Positions 1 through 5,976 of a stretch of DNA of 8,647 nucleotides are shown piece by piece; the stretch's first letter is position 1, and every line of letters begins with the position of its first letter. This stretch comes from an uncultured Synergistales bacterium. GTDB taxonomy: Bacteria; Synergistota; Synergistia; Synergistales; Aminobacteriaceae. The translations under genes were made by a program, and so were the position numbers. Below the pieces are notes generated by a model. It had not been told where the DNA came from. It did no database searches and saw only the letters and a program-made list of their open reading frames with translations. Location of the stretch: contig CAJORD010000095.1 of assembly GCA_905236605.1 (NCBI GenBank), forward strand, positions 1-8,647, given 5' to 3'.

Positions 1-80
1 GGCCGAGCGGTCGAAGGCGTGCGCTTGGAGAGCGTAAGAGGAGCAATCCTCCCAGAGTTCGAATCTCTGCGTTTCCGCCA
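1..80 (+). tRNA. tRNA-Ser (anticodon GGA), 5' end missing
   Basis: The window starts at what would be tRNA position 9, so the first eight bases (5' acceptor strand and base 8) are cut off. The visible parts are a D-stem (2-4 with 16-18), an anticodon stem (20-24 with 32-36, including one G-T pair), the anticodon GGA at 27-29, a long variable arm (38-42 pairing 47-51 around GCAA), a T-stem (53-57 with 65-69), a 3' acceptor strand at 70-76, discriminator G77 and an encoded CCA at 78-80. The long variable arm, discriminator G and GGA anticodon identify a serine tRNA reading UCC/UCU. The base after the anticodon (position 37) is G rather than the A usual for tRNAs reading UNN codons. A run of seven T (81-87) follows directly and may help end transcription. 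Confidence 0.93.
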
Positions 81-102
81 TTTTTTTATTCTTTTCTAAA
101 AT

Positions 103-666
103 TTATCTCCAACAATCATAAACAAACGCAGGCGGAATATTAAACGCGACCCATCGTGTTTTAATATGAGAAAATTTTTTCTTCAAGACGTGTTTCATGA
201 TCGAGGAATATTGATACGCCACAAAATGTCCGCCCGGCTTTAACGATTTCATAACAGCATCTAAAATTCTCACGGTCATCTTCGGAGGCAACACCGTAAA
301 CGGTAAACTCGAAATTACAAAATCTAATTTTTCAATTCCGTTGTCCTTCATATATTTGTAAAGTTCTTGCGCGTCGCTGTGTAGTGAGAGGCCCTTGTGC
401 TCTGGGTGTTCGTCGCGGATTAATTTTTGTAAAGCCGGGTCAATTTCAAAAACTAAAATTTTTGCGTCAGGTCTTGCGCACTTGACTATCTCGCGCGTGA
501 AAACTCCCGTGCCCGCTCCGAGTTCGGCAATATAATTCGCGTTCTCCCAGTCAACTCTCTCAAGCATTGCTCGCGTTAAAAATTTTGAACTTGGCGTTAC
601 GCTTCCAATCTTGCGCGGCGAATCTGCAAAACGTTTTAAAAATGTAAAACTCTCTTTGAAACGCAA
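103..666 (-). CDS. PmtA-like class I SAM-dependent methyltransferase
   Basis: This 187-residue cytosolic protein is a Rossmann-fold methyltransferase that uses S-adenosylmethionine. SAM-binding motif I is ELGAGTG (48-54). The acidic strand-2 motif is FEID (73-76). Motif IV is DFVISSLPF (115-123), and a KPGG turn sits at 143-146. The SSLPF motif, the short length and the C-terminal NIPPAFVYDC stretch resemble the phospholipid N-methyltransferase (PmtA, COG3963) group, whose known members methylate phosphatidylethanolamine. KsgA-type rRNA dimethylases share the fold but have NxPY and are longer. The substrate here is inferred only and could be something other than lipid. There is no membrane segment. 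The start is TTG (664-666), preceded by a well-placed AAGGAG and an in-frame stop just upstream. The gene is convergent with the tRNA-Ser gene and divergent from cobB, so the 93-bp A+T-rich gap at 667-759 should hold both promoters. I could not place a convincing -35/-10 pair there. Confidence 0.85.
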   Translation of the reverse strand: MRFKESFTFLKRFADSPRKIGSVTPSSKFLTRAMLERVDWENANYIAELGAGTGVFTREIVKCARPDAKILVFEIDPALQKLIRDEHPEHKGLSLHSDAQELYKYMKDNGIEKLDFVISSLPFTVLPPKMTVRILDAVMKSLKPGGHFVAYQYSSIMKHVLKKKFSHIKTRWVAFNIPPAFVYDCWR

Positions 667-676
667 TTATAATTTT

Positions 677-682
677 CTCCTT
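677..682 (-). promoter_or_regulatory. Shine-Dalgarno AAGGAG that fixes a TTG start
   Basis: On the minus strand AAGGAG lies ten bases ahead of TTG 664-666. An in-frame TAA falls immediately before that TTG, so no upstream start in this frame is possible. Confidence 0.75.
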
Positions 683-759
683 CATAATGAAATAAATTTT
701 GTTAATTCTTTATGCTATCATTAATTAATTTTTTAATTATACAGGGAGATTAAAATTTC

Positions 760-1461
760 ATGAGCGAAAATAAAAAACGTCTTGTCGTTTTAACAGGCGC
801 AGGTATCAGTGCGGAAAGTGGATTCAAAACTTTCAGAGACTCCGGCGGCTTATGGGAAACTTACAGCGTCGAAGACGTCGCTAGCATTGAAGGCTGGTAT
901 CGAAATCCGAAACTTGTTACAGATTTTTATAATGACTTACGAACGCAACTTGAGAAAGCACAGCCGAACGACGGACATAAAATCTTAGCAGAGCTTGAAA
1001 AATATTTTGACGTTAAAATCATAACACAAAACGTAGACAACTTACACGAACGCGCAGGAAGCACGAACGTTTTACATCTTCACGGTCTCTTAACGCAGGC
1101 GCGCCCCGTAAACAACGAAAATAAAATCATTGACATCGGCTATCGCGCTATGGCTTATGATGAAAGAAACTCCGACGGCGAATTAATGCGGCCTCATATC
1201 GTTTGGTTCGGTGAAGCTGTCCCGGCAATCACAGAAGCGGCTCGGCTCGTTCGCAGCGCGGATATATTCGCGGTCGTGGGCTCGTCGCTCGTCGTTTATC
1301 CGGCAGCGGGACTTGTCAACGATTTACGAAGCGGAACAAAATCATTTTTAATTGACCCGGCGGAAGTTCAAGTGCCCGGCTGGCTGAATTTCAAAGTCAT
1401 TAAAGAAATCGCGTCCAAAGGCGTAGCGACAATGCGCGACGAGTTATTAAAGGATTTATAA
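760..1461 (+). CDS. cobB: NAD-dependent protein deacylase (sirtuin, CobB type, zinc-less)
   Basis: This is a 233-residue single-domain sirtuin, which removes acyl groups from lysines using NAD+ and releases nicotinamide and O-acyl-ADP-ribose. Visible hallmarks are GAGISAESG (13-21), FRD (25-27), TQNVDNLH (89-96) with its NAD-ribose/nicotinamide-contacting residues, catalytic H108 in HLHG, RPHIVWFGE (144-152) and VGSSLVVYPAAGL (173-185). The four zinc-binding cysteines of most sirtuins are absent; the segment 109-143 that would carry them has none. This matches a known zinc-less CobB subgroup common in Bacteroidetes. The YxxR motif that in E. coli CobB (Y92/R95) and SIRT5 binds acidic acyl groups reads Y57-N-D-L60, so the arginine is replaced by leucine. 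Plain deacetylase activity is therefore the more likely guess. The ATG is preceded by GGGAGA (744-749). The stop lies one base before the next gene, suggesting translational coupling. It is not a defence-type SIR2 NADase. Confidence 0.93.
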   Translation: MSENKKRLVVLTGAGISAESGFKTFRDSGGLWETYSVEDVASIEGWYRNPKLVTDFYNDLRTQLEKAQPNDGHKILAELEKYFDVKIITQNVDNLHERAGSTNVLHLHGLLTQARPVNNENKIIDIGYRAMAYDERNSDGELMRPHIVWFGEAVPAITEAARLVRSADIFAVVGSSLVVYPAAGLVNDLRSGTKSFLIDPAEVQVPGWLNFKVIKEIASKGVATMRDELLKDL

Positions 1462-1462
1462 A

Positions 1463-2836
1463 ATGGATAATTATGATCCATTGCTTACGATGGCGGCATT
1501 GAACACGGCTATAGTGTCATTGCACCGCATAATGTCCACGCGAGATAGATTAATTCTTGACCAAGAATATACGTGTATCATCAATAATTTACAAATAGGC
1601 GAGATTAAACCTGACCCGGAACTCACGGAACTTTATCAAAAAATTGTCCATGTTATTAACGCTGGCAGACTTAGAGATGAAGTCAAGAAATCTGTTGAAG
1701 CAAAATATATTCAAACTAAGCAAAAAGGAATCAAGGATATTATTTCAGAAAACGTTCTTTCAAGTTTTGATTCTAATCCGTTGAAATGGATCGGCAATCT
1801 CGCGATGACGTGTTTGTCAGAATATTTCGGTTCAAAGAAACAGGACGATAAGCAAGACGCCGAGCAACTGAAATTAAAATCCGAGGAGCTTGGCGAATAT
1901 GATGAACTTCAAAGAAAGCTTTTAGACTCTTCATGGAAACTTCTGCGGCAATATCAACTTGCGGACAATTACAGGCTGACTCAAAATGCGCTCGATAAAT
2001 TTTACGCGGCGACACAAGAAAATGATTCTTCAAAACGTCTTAGAATGTTGAAATATCTTGAAAACGATTTCAGCATGTATTCGCCGTATTGGTTTTATCG
2101 AGCGATGGCGGCCCACGAGTCAGGAAATCACAACGAAGCCGAAAAATCTTTTGCAAAATTCAATGAAGTCTGGCGGCCTGTGTTGCGTAAAGACCCATAT
2201 AAAGTTGAGGCTCTGAAATTTCAAATTGCCGACCTCATCAACGAAGGACTTAAAACAGAGAACATTGACAAAATACTCGAATATCTTTCGGAAATGGAAA
2301 CGAACACGCCGATGGATGACTGGAAGAATAATATTTATGAGGGGACTTTGTATTTCGTACTCGGCAATTGGGTAAAAGCTATTGAATGTGTTGAATGCAA
2401 TGTCGTTTGGGGATATGAAAAAGATATTAGCCAACGTCTGTTAGAAAAATTTACTCAAGAAGGTTCCCAAAGAAAACTTCCGGCTATTAATGAGAAACTT
2501 GCAAAGAAAGATAAAAATATTTTTTATTGCACAGATAGAGGCGCGCGTGCGACTTGTTTTGTCACAGACGCCGGCAAATTCAGAGTAACTCGCGGCAGTC
2601 AGCTATCGCCGAAAGAAATAACTCAATCTTGTCCTCAAAATGTAAAAAAACTTTTAGAGGAATATAACAAAGAGATTATAGATGGATTTTTAATAGTCGA
2701 TGTGGATTTCAAATCCCCTTCCGCAGCTGCAAGCTTCGTAACAAAGATGAGCATAGACGGAAAGACTGCTTGGAAAACCGCGGACGGAATCCACTATAAC
2801 TCTTTTCTTGAAGACGGGGACTCTAAAGAACATTAA
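1463..2836 (+). CDS. TPR-containing protein with C-terminal DUF4357 domain
   Basis: This 457-residue protein of unknown function has no signal peptide or membrane segment. Residues 1-125 are an alpha-helical N-terminal region (including an ALNTAIVSLHRI stretch and DQEYTCIINNL), followed by a charged linker (124-145). The middle part (about 150-345) is helical with tetratricopeptide-like helices; YWFYRAMAAHESGNHNEAEKS (about 209-229) and YEGTLYFVLGNWVKAIE (about 292-308) are the clearest. Residues about 354-450 look like DUF4357: a GARATCF opening, RVTRGSQ, then the diagnostic SPSAAASFV (418-426) and WKTADGIHY (437-445). DUF4357 is often found at the C-terminus of nucleases and restriction- or defence-related proteins, but no catalytic motif is visible here. 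The start is one base after the cobB stop, with AAAGG (1449-1453) as ribosome site, so the two are probably cotranslated. Spot counts give 28-40% G+C, lower than most of its neighbours. A scaffold or adaptor role is only an inference. Confidence 0.82.
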   Translation: MDNYDPLLTMAALNTAIVSLHRIMSTRDRLILDQEYTCIINNLQIGEIKPDPELTELYQKIVHVINAGRLRDEVKKSVEAKYIQTKQKGIKDIISENVLSSFDSNPLKWIGNLAMTCLSEYFGSKKQDDKQDAEQLKLKSEELGEYDELQRKLLDSSWKLLRQYQLADNYRLTQNALDKFYAATQENDSSKRLRMLKYLENDFSMYSPYWFYRAMAAHESGNHNEAEKSFAKFNEVWRPVLRKDPYKVEALKFQIADLINEGLKTENIDKILEYLSEMETNTPMDDWKNNIYEGTLYFVLGNWVKAIECVECNVVWGYEKDISQRLLEKFTQEGSQRKLPAINEKLAKKDKNIFYCTDRGARATCFVTDAGKFRVTRGSQLSPKEITQSCPQNVKKLLEEYNKEIIDGFLIVDVDFKSPSAAASFVTKMSIDGKTAWKTADGIHYNSFLEDGDSKEH

Positions 2837-2869
2837 CGATAAAATTCAAAGGAACAAGGAGCAGAATAA

Positions 2870-3115
2870 ATGACAGCGACAACAATATCACAAGCGCAAA
2901 AGAATCTGCCTCAACTCGTTGAGAGCATCAATCTTGGTAGCGAACCGATTATCATTGTGAATGAAAATGGCAATACAAAAAACGTCGTTTTGATTTCCGA
3001 AGAAGAATTAAATTCGTTGCGAGAGACACTGTATCTTTATTCAATTCCCGGCATGGTTGAAAGCATTCTCAATGCCGATGATTTTGAACCTTATGACCCG
3101 AAAGAGGAATGGTAG
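2870..3115 (+). CDS. Antitoxin, Phd/YefM family
   Basis: This 81-residue protein has a YefM/Phd architecture. The N-terminal half (TTISQAQKNLPQLVESIN, 4-21) is the DNA-binding/dimerisation fold. It is followed by a beta strand (IIIV 27-30) and the family signature ISEEELNSLRETLYLYSIPG (42-61). The acidic tail (about 66-81) is the part that in YefM wraps the toxin. It should bind and neutralise the toxin encoded next, and repress its own promoter. AAGGAG (2856-2861) lies eight bases before the ATG. Its stop TAG directly abuts the toxin ATG, the usual TA order and coupling. The 33-bp gap upstream has no obvious palindromic operator. The pair may therefore rely on transcription from the preceding gene or on a promoter inside that gene's 3' end. 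Confidence 0.92.
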   Translation: MTATTISQAQKNLPQLVESINLGSEPIIIVNENGNTKNVVLISEEELNSLRETLYLYSIPGMVESILNADDFEPYDPKEEW

Positions 3116-3412
3116 ATGTATCTCTTGGAATTGAGTAAACAGGCAAGAAAAGATAAAAAATTGCTCAAAGCAGCCAAACTTGACAAAAAAGCAAGTTTTT
3201 TATTGAGCATACTTGAAGTCAATCCGTTTCAGACTCCGCCGTTATTTGAAAAAATGGTGTGGGATTTGCACGGGCATTACTCAAGACGCATAAACGACCA
3301 GCACAGGCTCGTCTATGACGTGATTGAAAATGAAGATAATCTTGCTGACCCCGACGGAAATATCTATGAGGGGATCGTAAGGGTTAAGCGCATGTGGACG
3401 CATTATGAATAA
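3116..3412 (+). CDS. YoeB/Txe-family mRNA interferase toxin
   Basis: This 98-residue RelE-superfamily toxin of the YoeB branch is expected to cut mRNA on the ribosome and stop translation until neutralised by the antitoxin encoded immediately upstream. By hand alignment to E. coli YoeB (84 residues; catalytic E46, R65, H83, Y84), the equivalents are all present: E45 (in FEKMVWDLHGH), R64 (in QHRLVYD), H96 and Y97 (in MWTHYE). The YSRRI strand (55-59) is also typical. It should therefore be catalytically intact. It is longer than E. coli YoeB because of an acidic, Asn/Asp-rich stretch of about 14 residues (70-86) between the RLVY strand and the C-terminal catalytic strand. The ATG begins at the base after the antitoxin stop, with AGAGGA (3103-3108) inside the antitoxin gene as ribosome site. 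Local G+C is low (21 of 60 in 3121-3180). Confidence 0.92.
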   Translation: MYLLELSKQARKDKKLLKAAKLDKKASFLLSILEVNPFQTPPLFEKMVWDLHGHYSRRINDQHRLVYDVIENEDNLADPDGNIYEGIVRVKRMWTHYE

Positions 3413-3420
3413 AAAAAATT

Positions 3421-3428
3421 AAAGGAGG
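3421..3428 (+). promoter_or_regulatory. Strong Shine-Dalgarno AAAGGAGG with long spacing
   Basis: AAAGGAGG is the best ribosome site in the plus-strand series. The only ATG it can serve is at 3442, 13 bases after the GGAGG, which is longer than the usual 6-10. No in-frame alternative start lies nearer. Confidence 0.6.
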
Positions 3429-3441
3429 CAAAAATTTTATA

Positions 3442-4848
3442 ATGGCATTTAATAAATGGAAGGACGTTCCGGAAATTCAAGAGGCTTTCGATAAACTTGA
3501 AAATTCTTCGCGCAAATATTTTCAATTAATAGAGTCCGGCTCAAGTGATGATAGAGTACAGGCTCAAAAAGTCTGGGCTAATATGTCATCGTCATATTGG
3601 GAAATTCTTTTCGCTCTTGTTGACGCTCAAACACAAAAATCTCCGGATCAATTAAATTTTGACGAGGAAGAAAAATTATTTATTGATTTAGGTTGCGTGC
3701 CCGGAGTTTTGAATTTGAAAAGCGATTTTGACGTTAAAAAATATTTCGCCGCAAAATGCTTGCCGGATATTTTCCCCGTCATGACGTTTTCTGACTATAT
3801 CGCCGAAACTTGGGCAATGATTAATGGCAATCCCGCTCCCGTTCCGTCTATCGGAATGTCGCTGAATGAAAGAATTAACGGCCTTGAAGAAATGTTATTC
3901 ACGGCACAGGGCGAACGCAATCAGCTCTTCAGGGCAATCGCTCAGGCTTATCCTACAAAACTCAACGTAAAGCAAACTATTGAAACAATGAGTGAATATT
4001 TACTTCCGGCTATGAAAGTCATAATGCGGACTCCGGAATATCGTGAAGGCGATGAGGCTTTGCGGCAGAAACTTGCGCAACAGCGAAAAGCTTATCTTGA
4101 CGCAGAGAAAGCAGTTTTGTTAGCTGTGTCTACGGCGCGCAAGAACGAAGAGAAACCGCTCCCGCTTCCGGCGTTTGAAAAGTTTATGGCGCTGAATGAC
4201 AAAACGAGAGTTCTCGCGAAAAAAATTTTATATTCGCAGATTGACGAAATTAAAATCGCTCGCCGCGCTAAAAAAATTACTGACGCTTGCGCCGAAATGT
4301 CCCCGCAGATGCGTCGCGCTGAACTTAAAGCCACGCTCGTAAAGAAACGCGAATATCTCATGGTCCCGGCAAAAAATGCCCGTTGCGACACTTCGCTTTT
4401 ATGTCAGCCTGACTCAATGCCGATTGATTACGCTCAAGATTATGAAATTTTCCGTGAGTTTAATTCCTGCGATATGGATATGTTCAACGTCCCTAGAATT
4501 AGAATGTACGGAATCCCTAGAATAATTTTCGTCCCCGGTCAAGGCCTAGGTACTTACGACTGGTCTGACCACACGCTATTAATGCCCGCCTTCCCTATTG
4601 GTGGCGAAGACAAGGCCGTGAGTTATGCACTGGCGACTTTCAGATGGGACAGCGACGAGGACAGAAAAGTCAAAACTCCTTACGAAGGCATCAAAGAAAA
4701 TAAGAAAAAATCTTTGCTTGCAATGGCGGCTTCGTTTTATAAAGATTATTCGGTCTGGATGACAAAAGAAAAACGAGGCTACAGACTCCTGCCGCGTGAA
4801 ACTCACAAAGTTTTCGTTCAAACATTTACATCTAAATTAGAAGAATAA
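3442..4848 (+). CDS. Unrecognised 468-residue soluble protein
   Basis: I do not recognise this family. The protein has no signal peptide and no stretch hydrophobic enough for a membrane helix, so it should be cytoplasmic. Residues 1-60 and about 140-305 are rich in charged residues and helix-forming; 200-305 is strongly basic and acidic in alternation and may be a long helical hairpin. Residues 310-350 hold most of the cysteines (105, 283, 315, 321, 343; three of the five fall in 315-343). Residues 349-372 contain a short repeat, VPRIRMYG then IPRIIFVPG, leading into GQGLGTYDW. The C-terminal third (about 375-460) looks like a compact domain with LLMPAFPIGGEDKAVSYAL and a closing GYRLLPRETHKVFV. 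No catalytic signature is evident. Codon use and G+C (53% and 40% in two 60-base counts) fit the host genes better than the low-G+C TA region. It lies 29 bp after the toxin and 12 bp before metA, suggesting shared transcription with metA. Confidence 0.8.
   Translation: MAFNKWKDVPEIQEAFDKLENSSRKYFQLIESGSSDDRVQAQKVWANMSSSYWEILFALVDAQTQKSPDQLNFDEEEKLFIDLGCVPGVLNLKSDFDVKKYFAAKCLPDIFPVMTFSDYIAETWAMINGNPAPVPSIGMSLNERINGLEEMLFTAQGERNQLFRAIAQAYPTKLNVKQTIETMSEYLLPAMKVIMRTPEYREGDEALRQKLAQQRKAYLDAEKAVLLAVSTARKNEEKPLPLPAFEKFMALNDKTRVLAKKILYSQIDEIKIARRAKKITDACAEMSPQMRRAELKATLVKKREYLMVPAKNARCDTSLLCQPDSMPIDYAQDYEIFREFNSCDMDMFNVPRIRMYGIPRIIFVPGQGLGTYDWSDHTLLMPAFPIGGEDKAVSYALATFRWDSDEDRKVKTPYEGIKENKKKSLLAMAASFYKDYSVWMTKEKRGYRLLPRETHKVFVQTFTSKLEE
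4490..4523 (+). repeat. Short in-gene direct repeat, 24-base period
   Basis: The ten-base word TCCCTAGAAT occurs at 4490-4499 and again at 4514-4523, exactly eight codons apart. It encodes the PRI repeats at residues 351-353 and 359-361 of the unrecognised protein. CTAG, usually scarce in bacterial DNA, appears a third time at 4547-4550 within CCTAGG. Confidence 0.5.
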
Positions 4849-4860
4849 TTTTTTGAAACG

Positions 4861-5796
4861 ATGCCTATAAATATTCCCGGCGATTTACCGGCTGTCAATG
4901 TTCTCGAGCGCGAAAATATTTTCGTAATGACTCGCCGACGGGCAATGTCGCAGGATATTCGCCCGCTTAGAATTTTAATTTTGAATCTCATGCCCACGAA
5001 GATTACGACTGAAACTCAATTAGCGCGTCTTCTGGGCAACACGCCTCTTCAGGTTGAAATAGACTTGCTCACGATGAGCGGACGCACTCCCAAAAACACG
5101 CCGATTGAACACATGCTGGCATTTTATAAAACTTTCGACAGCGTTAAAAATGATTTCTTCGACGGAATGATTATCACGGGCGCACCGGTTGAGCAAATGC
5201 CGTTTGAAGGCGTGATGTATTGGCCGGAGCTTTGCGATATTATGGAATGGAGCAAGAGCCACGTTCACAGCACTTTTCATATTTGTTGGGGAGCGCAAGC
5301 CGGCCTCTATTATCATTACGGAGTCCCGAAAATTCATTTGCCGAAAAAATTATTTGGGGTCTTTCGTCATAGAGTTACTCATAAAGGCTCGATTTTGTTT
5401 CGCGGCTCTGATGATGTTTTCATGGTTCCTCACTCGCGACACACTACAATCATGAAGCGCGACGTTATAAAAGTCCCCGCTCTAAAAATTTTATCTGAAA
5501 GCGACGAGGCCGGGGTCTATGTCATTTCTACGAACGAAGGGCGGCAAATTTTTGTTTTAGGACATTCCGAATATGACCCGGAGACGCTCGCTCTTGAATA
5601 TTGGCGCGACAGAAAAGCCGGGCTTCCGATTCAAGTCCCGTGCAATTATTTTCCCAATGATGACGACTCTAAAGCGCCCGTTTGTACTTGGCGGTCTAGC
5701 GCAAATTTATTATATTCAAACTGGCTGAATTATTTTGTGTATCAGCAAACGCCTTACGACGCTCGGGAGATTAAAGACCTTGATACGAACTTGTAA
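4861..5796 (+). CDS. metA: Homoserine O-acetyltransferase, MetA family
   Basis: This full-length (311-residue) MetA-family acyltransferase activates the hydroxyl of L-homoserine with an acyl-CoA, the first committed step of methionine synthesis. Catalytic residues fall at the numbers used in the literature: nucleophile C142 in FHICWGAQA, H235 and E237 in GHSEYDP. The acyl-CoA specificity position is E111 (ITGAPVEQMPFE). In characterised MetA enzymes glutamate at 111 selects acetyl-CoA and glycine selects succinyl-CoA, so this is predicted to be an acetyltransferase despite the common 'succinyltransferase' family name. The N-terminal MPINIPGDLPA is typical, supporting the ATG start. The ribosome site is weak: only GAAACG precedes the ATG. 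The gene starts 12 bp after the upstream stop, so coupling is likely. There is no room for a SAM riboswitch or T-box directly upstream, so methionine control, if transcriptional, would have to act further upstream. Confidence 0.96.
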   Translation: MPINIPGDLPAVNVLERENIFVMTRRRAMSQDIRPLRILILNLMPTKITTETQLARLLGNTPLQVEIDLLTMSGRTPKNTPIEHMLAFYKTFDSVKNDFFDGMIITGAPVEQMPFEGVMYWPELCDIMEWSKSHVHSTFHICWGAQAGLYYHYGVPKIHLPKKLFGVFRHRVTHKGSILFRGSDDVFMVPHSRHTTIMKRDVIKVPALKILSESDEAGVYVISTNEGRQIFVLGHSEYDPETLALEYWRDRKAGLPIQVPCNYFPNDDDSKAPVCTWRSSANLLYSNWLNYFVYQQTPYDAREIKDLDTNL

Positions 5797-5804
5797 AGCA
5801 AATA

Positions 5805-5969
5805 ATGAATCTTAAATTGCCCAAAAGACTTATCAGAATTTACGAAGGTAAGAGTCTCGCTTAAGCTGCGAAAATAGGAGCCGCCGCTGGTGCTTTGAAT
5901 GCAGCCGCATTCGGGGCGATGGAAGGGAAAATTTCACCCGAATCAATCAATGAGATAATTAAAAGGTGA
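5805..5969 (+). pseudogene. Probable gene remnant with one in-frame stop
   Basis: In the 180-bp gap between the convergent metA and FlhB-like genes, one frame reads ATG at 5805, 19 codons, a TAA (5862-5864), then 34 further codons to TGA (5967-5969). The second part translates as protein-like sequence (AAKIGAAAGALNAAAFGAMEG in pieces, then SPESINEIIKR), an Ala/Gly-rich helix followed by a short charged helix. This resembles the C-terminal tail of a PfkB-type sugar kinase, but the match is from memory and weak. There is no good ribosome site for the ATG or for any start after the TAA. Best reading: the decayed 3' end of a lost gene. Chance open frame in G+C-rich spacer is the alternative. I see no clear terminator hairpin in this gap. 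Confidence 0.35.
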
Positions 5970-5976
5970 TAAAAAA

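Noticed and set aside
1..80. tRNA-Ser as an integration (att) site for an island
   Set aside because: I could not find a second copy of its 3' end in the window, and no integrase is present. The low-G+C block starts well away, at about 1463.
667..759. Named divergent promoters between the methyltransferase and cobB
   Set aside because: The gap is so A+T-rich that many weak -10-like words occur. TTGTTA at 699-704 has no convincing -10 at 16-18 bases, so no promoter was called.
760..1461. SIR2 gene as an NADase effector of an antiphage system
   Set aside because: It has the full CobB deacylase motif set, single-domain length and HLHG/VGSSLVVYPAAG blocks. Defence SIR2 domains are divergent and usually fused or paired with Argonaute, HerA or similar, none of which is here.
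1773..2434. Two minus-strand open frames (1773-2033 and 2120-2434)
   Set aside because: They lie wholly inside the TPR/DUF4357 gene, their translations resemble no family, and the plus-strand frame carries clear domains.
4849..4860. Methionine riboswitch or T-box for metA
   Set aside because: Only 12 bases separate metA from the previous gene, and no leader structure can fit.
4092..5337. Three minus-strand open frames (4092-4391, 4579-4821, 5020-5337)
   Set aside because: They are antisense shadows of the 468-residue gene and metA, with Phe/Ser/Arg-rich low-quality translations and no family features.
5797..5976. Bidirectional terminator in the convergent gap
   Set aside because: The best pairings (5826-5832 with 5849-5857 carrying a bulge; 5857-5860 with 5868-5871) are weak and not followed by a T-run.
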